A stretch of DNA of 32,500 bases from Glandiceps talaboti (taxonomy: Eukaryota; Hemichordata; Enteropneusta; Spengelidae). Both the position numbers and the translations under genes were made by a program. Below are positions 9,657 through 19,500 of this stretch, in pieces. How positions within the stretch are numbered: position 1 is the stretch's first letter; each line of letters opens with the position of its first letter. The DNA is taken from NCBI RefSeq assembly GCF_964340395.1, contig NC_135557.1, forward strand, positions 22,438,725 to 22,471,224. The letters run 5' to 3'. The notes beneath the pieces are model-generated. The model worked only from the letters and a program-made list of their open reading frames with translations, did no database searches and was not told the DNA's origin.

Positions 9657-10067
9657 TCTGGTATGTGTGTGTGTATGTATGTGTGTATGTATGTATGTAT
9701 GTATGTATGTATGTATGTATGTATGTATGTATGTATGTATGTATGTGTGTGTATGTATGTATGTATGTATGTATGTATGTATGTATGTATGTATGTCTGC
9801 CTGCATGCATGCATGTGTGTCTGTCTGTCTGTCTGTATGTATGTATGTCTGTATGTATGTATGTATGTATGTATGTATGTATGTATGTATGTATGTATGT
9901 ATGTATGTATGTATGTATGTATGTATGTATGTATGTATGTATGTATGTATGTGTGTCGTGCGGGGGGGGGGAGGTGGAGTGTATGTATGTGTATGTCGTG
10001 TGGGGGGAGGTGGAGTGTATGCATGTATGTATGTATGTCGTGTGGGGGTGGAGTGTATGTATGTACA
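9657..10067. repeat. (ATGT)n compound microsatellite with G-rich interruptions
   Basis: Long ATGT arrays are interrupted by CTGC, CATG and CTGT blocks (about 9796-9835). They end in three copies of a TCGTG[TC]GGGGG..GTGGAGTGTATG module (about 9955-10060). All long frames across it, on both strands, are repeat translations. Confidence 0.95.
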
Positions 10068-10522
10068 CTATGTCATCAAAGTATCAAATAACAAAAGAGA
10101 ACTGGTTTGAAAAATGCTGACTTGGTTCTGTTACATATTTACAGAGAAGTACTAGTTGACAAACATCAACATAAACAACAAGAAAAACGAATATAAAAAC
10201 AGTAAAGTGAAGCTAAAATAAAATTAATGACAACAAAGCTGTGTCTGAAATGAAGCAAGTTACGTCTCCATACGTTTGCATTCCATGCATGCTTGTTATG
10301 TATTATTAGCGTTTGCTTGCTTTGCTTTGCACTATGACCCCAATCTCGTTATATAGCATGTCAAAGGACGTTACCACTAAATTTCAACATGTTACGAACA
10401 ACACATCAAAGAGCTTTCTTAATTTCGTAATATCCAAATAACCACAAAAGACAATACAGGACCTCATCGACTTCTCATCTCAACAAACTAAGATCATAAC
10501 AAAGCTATCCACAGTTTGTTGT
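10068..10522. other. intergenic, nothing recognised
   Basis: AT-rich unique sequence without a supported gene or repeat. Confidence 0.4.
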
Positions 10523-10625
10523 GGTCAAACGGGTTCACAGACAACGCTAAGCTAGCAAAGGTTAAACGGGGGTCACAGACAACACTAAGCTAGCAAACAT
10601 TATTTGAGGTCAAATGGGGTCACAT
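10523..10625. repeat. Short tandem repeat of about 38 bp, 2.5 copies
   Basis: GTCAAACGGG-TCACAGACAAC-CTAAGCTAGCAAA occurs at about 10523 and 10561. A degraded partial copy (GTCAAATGGGGTCACA) lies at about 10610. Confidence 0.7.
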
Positions 10626-12066
10626 AACAGACTGTAGTGTAACCAGTAAACTGATAATTTCTAGTTTGTAAGTGTTAAATATATCAACACGTCATGCGTT
10701 ATCATTGATTAGTGATCTGAATCTGAGGTAATTTTAAATGGAGTTATACATTAACTTATTGAAGAAGATGGTGTGATATTATACGTATAGATGCTGGTAG
10801 CTCTGCCTTGTCCAAAGTACATATATAGGATATAAATAGAAATAATAAAGTTATATACACAGTCTGTAAATCTAAGTACGTTATATAATCGCAGATAACA
10901 TTTCATAGGGAAATGAAACTAATTTCGATCGACTTCTCTAATACAAAACTGAAATACTGATAATTCTTTTTTGATTTAAATTTGGTCCATTCTCGATTTC
11001 ACATCAACACGAATGTTCATTCCAAGACTTGTAAATACCAGTACGACAACGTCAGCACTGGGAGGTTTGGTAGAAATAAAAAGGAGAAAATTAGAGACGT
11101 CACTGATGCAATGGCACAGATAACTAAAGGGCAACAAAAAGGTCATACTTTAGGTCAGACGACAAAGTTGTAAATTATGCCAATATAAATGACCTCCTTG
11201 AGAGATATATATTTTAGCTCATTAAATTATGAATACAATTTATATCAAAGACCGAAACATCAATTATAAATCCACGCCCACTCATCGTTTGCTCGAGTCG
11301 ATAAATCATTGAATTATTAGTACTGTATATGATGAAAATCAATTTAACATCCAAGTAGAAGAGACACTGTTGGTGTCTTGGTTTCAATGACGATTCTCAT
11401 TTTGATAGAAATAAACGCCGATAAAATATAAATATAGCAAGAATCTACAAAAGATGAGCAGTTGTGTTTAGTTGACTGATGTTATATGTTTATACATACA
11501 TGTACATACATGTAGTCTGAAAGGTCCAGCCATTGTTCCGATTACATGTATGTAACACTACTACGTATATGTGGATGGAACGCCTGGATCTTTCAGGCCG
11601 TTCAGGTTTTACAATTCAAAATGTTCTGCTTTTTCTTGGAACATGAAAACGATTTACAAACATTGAATATGTCGGATAAAATACACATACCAAAGGTACA
11701 ATAGACGATTTCTAATAGCTAAGGTTACATTTCTCTGACAAGACCCTTAAACAATGACTTACTCTCTGTGCTAAACATTATACATCGAAGTATGAGACCC
11801 TGCGTGTAGGTAAATGGAACATAGTTCTGTATAAGTTTTCACAAATGCGTATACAATTGTAAAATATGTACAACCACACACAGATTGTATTTGTGAATCA
11901 ATAAACTTCTGGATAAAGGTTAGTGACACCAAGAGTAAATCATTTTACACAACTGTCAAATAGTTCACAGTTTCAAAAAACTCATTTGTGATGAATTTCC
12001 TGAAGTAAATTTTTTATGGAAAGAGTAGGAAAGGAGAAAAGTCATTATTTCCGCCATTAGTCTTCT
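10626..12066. other. intergenic, no gene recognised
   Basis: AT-rich. It contains a 20-23 bp imperfect hairpin (CTGAAAGGTCCAG near 11518 against CCTGGATCTTTCAG near 11584-11597) and several ACATGTA strings. A 63-codon plus-strand frame at 10982-11173 has no recognisable motif. Confidence 0.4.
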
Positions 12067-12208
12067 AGAATTTGACTACCGTATACCCTGTTGAGACGTT
12101 ATTGAAGGGGAATAGTCTGTAATTATGTGTTTTTTTCAGAATTTGACTACCGTATACCCTGTTGAGACGTTATTAAAGGGGAACAGTCTGTAATTATGTG
12201 CTTTTTTT
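12067..12208. repeat. 71 bp direct tandem duplication, two copies
   Basis: Copies at 12067-12137 and 12138-12208 share AGAATTTGACTACCGTATAC through AATTATGTG and differ at only a few bases, so the duplication is recent. Confidence 0.9.
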
Positions 12209-12490
12209 CGAGGTTAAAATTGTTTTCATATTCAAATACAAAAGTTGGTATTACAACCACAAACTGGACAGTTTAAAATATGTAAAAAATTGCTACAAAA
12301 CTTATCAGAACAAGGTGTTATAACATTATTGTTTTAGTACCAATAAATTTAAATATCATTCTCTCTTTTTTCTCTTCGTTAGAGCATAATTTGCTTCTAA
12401 ATATCCTTTAGTATGTAATGTTTGCTTGTTGTACACCGACTTTAGTGGAATGTGGGCAGACTGTCCCCCTTTAATTTTGCAAAATAATAT

Positions 12491-12835
12491 GCTGACTGGA
12501 GCTGTATTCTCACCTAAATGAACATGTAGTTTGAAACTTAGTCCTTGTTCTTTGCGCCTGCGCGTAAATAAGATCACGTGACACGCACCATTGCAGAAAA
12601 CAACAAACAAAGAACCTATACTTAGATGACAGAAAATAAAATATACAACATCGTGTATAGAGATAAATTATCTATTGCACACATGCATTCATTCGTTCAT
12701 TGCTCATTGGTGTTTAGTTTGTTCTCAGACCGTTAGTGGTATGTGGCTTGTCACGTGATCTCTTTGTATGCGCGGGATCATTGGAATCGTTGAAAGATTG
12801 CAAGCTGGTTACAAGCGAATGCAGCTCTAGTCAAC
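12491..12835. repeat. Degenerate inverted repeat, possible fold-back element
   Basis: About 12491-12615 pairs imperfectly with the reverse complement of about 12700-12835. Paired blocks include TGACT-GAGCTG-ATTC, GCGC-TA-A-A-GATCACGTGACA and GAACAAAC-like strings. The arms are about 100 bp and diverged. No target duplication could be defined. Both arms carry TCACGTGA, an E-box core, which is palindromic by itself. Confidence 0.45.
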
Positions 12836-13562
12836 AAAGTGACAAATATAATGCTATTAGTGAAATACAAACTATAATTTAAAAGAAATAGTCAATCTCA
12901 TTCTTTGATGTGCTACAGTTAAAATGTGAACATTTGCATGACATCATTTTTTCTTCTTTGAAGTTGTAAAAGTCCTATACAAATACTGTAGCCTGGGATA
13001 TAATTAAGAGGGGAACAAAGGCGTGACTGATTTTTTTTTTTATCTTAGCTGCATTTCCTATTTTAAGGGACCCGAAAAGTCCTTTTTCACCAGGCAGTAC
13101 ATTTATTGAGAAAATTGGCATACTGAACGTCTGCTATACACTGGCCCAAGGAATCATGGGTAATATATAGTATTAGGATCTTCACACCTCTTGACATATG
13201 AATAATGTCTACATAATGTCGAATGAAGACAGTTGTTAGAACAAAAGAGCTCCTAATATTTTTTATATCCCATAATGCTTCACCCCAGTGCATAGAAGGC
13301 CTTTCCTAGACCAGATTTGTAATTTTTTTATAAAAAATATAACTCCATTTTAGAGAGGTTTCACGATGCAGAGTTTGTGAAAATGAATTTTTGGGTAGAA
13401 ATACAAATAATACAGCCTTGCCATCATTCCCCTATTTTAAAAAGTGTCATCGTGTGTTAGGAATACAGCAACTCAATCTCCTTCTCCCCCCCCCCTCCTT
13501 TCCTCCATGACCCCAGGACATAGGACAAACATACAGCAAGCATGTTCTCATCCATCATCACT
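12836..13562. other. 3' flank of the GT31 gene
   Basis: No gene recognised. A 68-codon minus-strand frame (13087-13293) has no motif. On the minus strand this region would be the 3' UTR and downstream DNA of the large gene. Confidence 0.4.
13102..13107 (-). terminator. Candidate poly(A) signal AATAAA for the GT31 gene
   Basis: TTTATT on the plus strand gives AATAAA on the minus strand about 456 bases after the stop codon of the large gene. The hexamer is common in AT-rich DNA, so this is only a candidate. Confidence 0.25.
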
Positions 13563-16500
13563 TCAACAATAGTCTTTCTTCAACACATTCGATAACTGTG
13601 TATCTGTGAAATAATTTGATGTTAAAAGTCTCCTCAGCGCACATTCAGACTCTGTCCGTTGTTTGGCATCAGTATCAATACCAATATAATTTTGAGCACT
13701 AATATTCACTTTTTGCAGTAATTTTCCTATATATACGTCCTCCCATATAAATAATGGCATTGTTTTCGAGGCGTCGGCAAGTTTTTTGACAACATAAGAT
13801 GAAAATATATATGGCGGTCCTTGTAGATATGGTGGATATATAGCGTCTGGAAATATGTTTGATGGAGTATATCTGTCGCCAGAGGGCGTCCTATCTGGCT
13901 TGATATCCGTCTGAAGATTTCCTACAGCTAATGTCTTCAAGTTGTTACTTTGTTTATGCAGATAATGTAACATTTCCTCAAAATTCACAAATATTCCATC
14001 ATTTATGTAAAGCACAAAATTATGATGTTGGCAGTATCTTGCACTCCATTGTAAGCCTATCACAAAACGTCTCGTCACACTTTCAATTTTGTCTCTCACA
14101 TTAACTTGCACAACGTCGCCATATTGTCGACTTTCCATGCTGACGTCATCATTAATATTCCGATGAGAACTCTCCGGTACGAAGAAGACGACTTGTAGAC
14201 TAAGGTCAAAGGTCATCCTCGATAGTTGTTCCCTGATAATATTACGGGAGTCGATGTTTGACGGTAAACTATGCACTATGACAAGTAAGAACACACTCGA
14301 TGGACAATGCTTCGTGAAAAAATCCTGCAAACTGTCTGTTCCTTTATCAATGTCGACAAAAAGTGATTCTGTCTCTTTTCGTTGAAAGATTTCAAAATTT
14401 ATCATTTGGTGATGGTTATAATCACATTTGACAGATTGCTGCAGTTCATACCAGTACTTATACATATCATTCGGGTTGACATGGTGACTAGCTAAGGTTG
14501 ATTTCATTTGACATAAACTACGCTGGACTCCAAGGATGTCGAATCTGTCGTCGTTCTGTGACGTCAGACCAAGATTCTGGATAATAGTGCCGACGTATAC
14601 ATCCTCGTTCTGAAGTTTAGGAACGTCGCGTACAGCCCCGTAGACTGATAACGCGACGTCCATCGACATAATGTAGGCTGGGCCGGCATTGTACGGAGGA
14701 AACGGTCTGTCAGGCCATAAATCCTGAGGTGTGTAATTTCTATTAGTTTTGTCTCTGACAGGCATCATAATATGATACGTATGCCCTAAATATACGCCTG
14801 TCATAGGTAGTTCTCTCAGTGACGTCACCAAAAGTGGAATATTGATGAAAACGTCATCATCAACTTTAACAACATATTTGGCATCCTGGCAAAAGAGTTT
14901 CATCCATTTTAAACCCATCATGGTCTTTAAACTTAAATGTTCGTACGATTCATTAAAATGTCCTTGTAAAATATCCCCATAGCGGTGAGATTCTTTCTTA
15001 ATGTTTGATTGTACATCGTGATTTACAGTGTCAGAGCCGAGAAGAAATATAGACCTGGAGTGAATGTTACTGTATGATTCATAGTACATAGCCCATGTAT
15101 CACGTATAGCCATTCTCCGTGTATAACTAGAAACGGATGAAAAAACAAGAAATATGACATCATAATGACGGATGCAACTTCCGGCCTGTCCGTTTGGAAG
15201 AATGTTGAAGTCGACAGAATTTACGTCAAAACGATTCTCTGACGGACATGACGACATATCTGTTTGCTGTAACTCTTGTTGATAATTATACACGTTTAGG
15301 GGCTCTCGGACTCTCCATGAAAAGAACAACTGCATTTGACAAGGTGACATATTTTCCAAAATCGATCCACCCGAAAAATAGACGTGATCTCGTAAAGTGA
15401 CGTCGAGTTTCTGTAATAACATTCCCATGTAGACATCCTCCCATGGAAAATACCCGGATGTCGGTGAAATCTTGTAAACTTTACGCACTAAATCACTTGA
15501 CAATATATAAGCCGTTGCTCCAAGGTATGGCGGGAAAGTATCTTGCGGAAAGACGTCAACTGATGTATAAAACCGCCGACTTGCATCTCGAATTGGCTGC
15601 ATTCCAACTAGCAGACGACCGACTGCCAAATTCGTTTGCAAATATTTATAACTTAGAGATAGATATTCTGTGAGTTTACGGATATTTAGAAACATATCAG
15701 ATCGTATTTTCATGACGTATTTAGTACTAGGACAATATACACTTGCCCACTTCATTAAAGTCAACGTTTTAGTAGTTTGGTTTTTGAAATTATCTGGAAA
15801 GTTCCCCTGTATAATATCACCATACATAGCATCCTCACGCAGTATTTCAAATTGCTGGGCTCTGTTCCTAGAAGCTCCCATAAAATACAAAACTACGACA
15901 TTTCGTTCGACCTCCATTGCCGTGTTTCCCCATGTTGCTCTGATAGCAGTACGGAAGTCCTGATCGTCGGGAGATGTTGTGACGAGAATCAATAAAAAAA
16001 CTCCACTCGTTGAACACTTCTCAGGATGATTAATGACAAACTCTTTACCGGTTTCCATGGTAGCAGCATATTTATAATCTGATAATTTTGTACTTCCAGA
16101 TCTTGCGTAAACTTTGTTGTCACAATCGTAGGCAGCCCAAATACCAAGTCTAGATTTATCAGTACGACACTGGAAGTAATCGCCATCATGCATTTTCCTG
16201 GCAATGAACGCCATGGTTGTTGGCGTAAATGTTCGAGATGCTAATGTCCTATGTAGCCAACAGACATCCTCACCTAGTTTTTCTATATCATTTGCAGCCT
16301 CCCCCATGGATTTACCTGTTACGTCTAAGCCGGGGTGTGGATTGATCACGTGACCGACCCTCTCTATGAGTTTTTCTAATCGTAGATTGGGGAATTTTCG
16401 CGTTTTGAACTGACCAAGACTTCTTCCAATCGATGCCACAGTGTCGTTGTTAAGGAGAAAAATTGAAGATGTGCGGAAGCCATTTTGTTGTTGTGTGCCT

Positions 16501-19500
16501 TTATTTCCTTCATCAATGACGTCATTTTCATCATCATTATACAATGTGTCGTCGTCATCATCAACACTCAGTAAAGTTCTTCTCATATTGCCGGCATCGC
16601 ATGAACACTTTTCATCGTAACAGAAGTTCCCGCCTTTAATGTTGAAATTGCCATGTTGGTTTGCTTCAAGAAAGTTGACGACATTCTGAACATTTACAAA
16701 TACGTCATCACTGACTATTAGCACGTGACGCAGAGAGGGGCAGAATTCAGCTGCTAGTGTGACAGCGGCAAGTTGTTTGTAATTCTTGTATCGTTTAGAA
16801 ACGATATCAGGTATATTTGTCTGTAAAATATCACGATAAATGAAATTTTCGTTTTCCACAAATTGATTTATGTAGTTTCTTGTTGAATGTCCGACAACGA
16901 AAAATGGCAGCACTTTGTGATTATTTCCGATATCAAGGTTCGTCCAGGTCAATCGTGCAAATCTCCTTACTTCGTATCGCGTGGAATGTGATATCACTAA
17001 TATCAACAGAGAGACGCCACTTTGATCTCCATGGAGACGGTTACAAATTTGACCTATATATTTAGTGTTGTCCTCGGGGTCCGATAACGTTAATAGTGGC
17101 AACGTTGGTGGAGCTCGTTTATATCCCTGCTGTTTTTTGCAACAACTGTATCGATTTTGACGACAGGATTTGAGTTGATTCCAAAATTTGTACTGCATGG
17201 GTGGGGTCACGTGATGCGAGGTGAGACTCACAGACAGTGAACATGGATCGCGGAAAATATCGTTATTATCGAAGCTGTGATGAGAGTATGGGACAATACT
17301 GTGATTGGTCAGAATGTTACCTACGTATACATCTTCCCAGGGAAATAACTTCCATCTGGTCAATGACGAATAGGCGATCTCTACTGCATCCATGGACATG
17401 ACGTAGGCAGGTCCATTGTTGTAGGGGGGATAAACGTCGTCTGGCCAAGCATCTTCTGGTGTGTACCACTTACTGACAGAATCGCGAATCGGTTCAGTGT
17501 CTAGTTTAGCATCCCCGAGATAAAATCGACTTCGAGGAGCTGTTTTCAAAAATTGCATCATATTTTTCATGTTCAGAAATACATCGTCATCAATTTTGAT
17601 GACGTAGTCGGCATCTTGGCAGTGATTGGTTGCCCAGTCGAGTAGCATGATGGTTTTTCTCGTGAGATTACGATAGTGTTCAACGAAATCTTGTTGTAAG
17701 ATATCCTGGTGTTTCATATTTTCTGCGATAAGCTTGGCCTGAATCGAAGATTGTCTAGCGCCACCAAGCAAAAACAGTGGTTTGACCTCGACATCGCTCA
17801 TTGTCCGATCGGCAAGGCCAGCCCAAGTCTGTCGGATTGCAGCACGTTCGACAAAATTGGGAGGAGCTGACACTATACCTATCAAAATTTTCAGTGAAAT
17901 ATTGGATTTCTTAAAACCGTCGCAAAAATGGGAATGTTGTATGGTGTAGGGAAATCTTTCGAAATAATTGTTGGATTGGCTTGGTCCTGAACAGTCCAGA
18001 AAATCTAACCACAACTGCATGCCAGACCAATGTTTATGTAGATCACCTTGGAAACCGCTTGAAATCAGGACTTCGTTCAGTTCGCACAGCTTTCTGACTT
18101 GTCCATTGGTATCAAATCCATCATGATTAATTGTTGTGACGTCAGACAACTGAAGCGATTTTTCGATGAAATAATTATGTTGCATTTTAAGATCTGATGG
18201 TAGTTCTAGAATGTTACTAACAGCTTGGTTTGTGAAAATGTACGTCCTGCTGTAGTCTACTTCGTTTACAGTTGTGCTGTATTCTGAATCAACAGAGATA
18301 AAGTCACCAATAGCAACACGATCTTCATCGAGGTGTGATAAATAATTGATGACGTTTTTCACATTAATCAACACGTCATCAGTCGTTGTCATTATATATT
18401 TACTACTTGGACAATAGTACTTAGCCCATTTTAAGGCCGTCATCATTTGCTGATTATAAGTAACGTATAAGTTTGTCAACCGTAGATATAGGATATCGGA
18501 AAATTCTTTGCTTTCTGTTCGTAATGCTGCAGCCTCGTTTTCGCTGAAAGTATTTTCATTTGTACTGATAATAAATAAAACCACGCTTCGTTTACCGTCA
18601 ACTTCTTTCACTTTGGACCACGTGTTCCGTATTTCATATCGTTGTTCATTCCTGTCACTTGCAGACGACACCAGAATCAAGAGAAATTTCCCGCCCTGTG
18701 AGTTGTGTTCGACAGCGTTATTGTTATCATCACAGATAGCAGGGTTGTTAAGTACTATAGAGTGATCAACAATTTCCTTCTGAAGGTCGAACTTACGAGT
18801 GCCACACGGCGCTTCAAGTGCAACGTTCAATCGTTTCCATAGAAACATCATTTCGTCGGGGAATCGATTTCCTGTCAGGATGAGGTCTTGTAACTGACAA
18901 TGATCCCACTCCTTGCCATGAATGTCCATTTCAATGTTCTCAACTAATTTTGTCCCAAAAGTTCGCATTAATATACCGAGGAAAACATCCTCTATTGGGA
19001 AATATTCCAAGTCCAATGACGCTGTGAACAGTTTACTAACAACGTCATGTGACCACAGATATGTAGGACCCATCAAGTAGGCAGGGTATGTTTGATATTG
19101 CCAGCATTCCTCTGTTACATGCCACGCCCTCTGATTATTACGTTCAGGTATTCCACCAAATACTGGTGTGCCTATTGCAACATTTGATGTTTCAAAACTG
19201 TTCAATGCTGATATGAAAGCCTTGGGCCGAACCAGTGTCATATCATTGGTCTTAAGTACAAATTTGGCACTAGTGCAGTATATTTGAATCCACATTAATA
19301 AATGTCTTATTTGAAGAGTGCTCGTATGTTTATTACCTGCAATGTCAGTTTGGATAATGTCGCCATAAGTTCTGTCTTCTTCTTCTAGCTGCTGACGTAG
19401 TAATGGAGACGTGTTTCCACTTACAAAGAACAATACTAAAACTGAACTGTTCTTGCTGGTTAATTCATTCATCCATGTATTACGAATAACTTGTCTGTGT

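Noticed and set aside
9541-10120. Several overlapping frames of 125-175 codons (YVCMYVCM, HTYIHTYI) on both strands
   Set aside because: They are translations of the ATGT microsatellite in different frames. A tetranucleotide repeat gives a 12-base protein period in every frame, so open frames are expected.
11518-11597. Imperfect hairpin CTGAAAGGTCCAG / CCTGGATCTTTCAG as a structured RNA or regulatory element
   Set aside because: Short arms with mismatches in AT-rich DNA and no supporting context. Mentioned only in the description of the gap.
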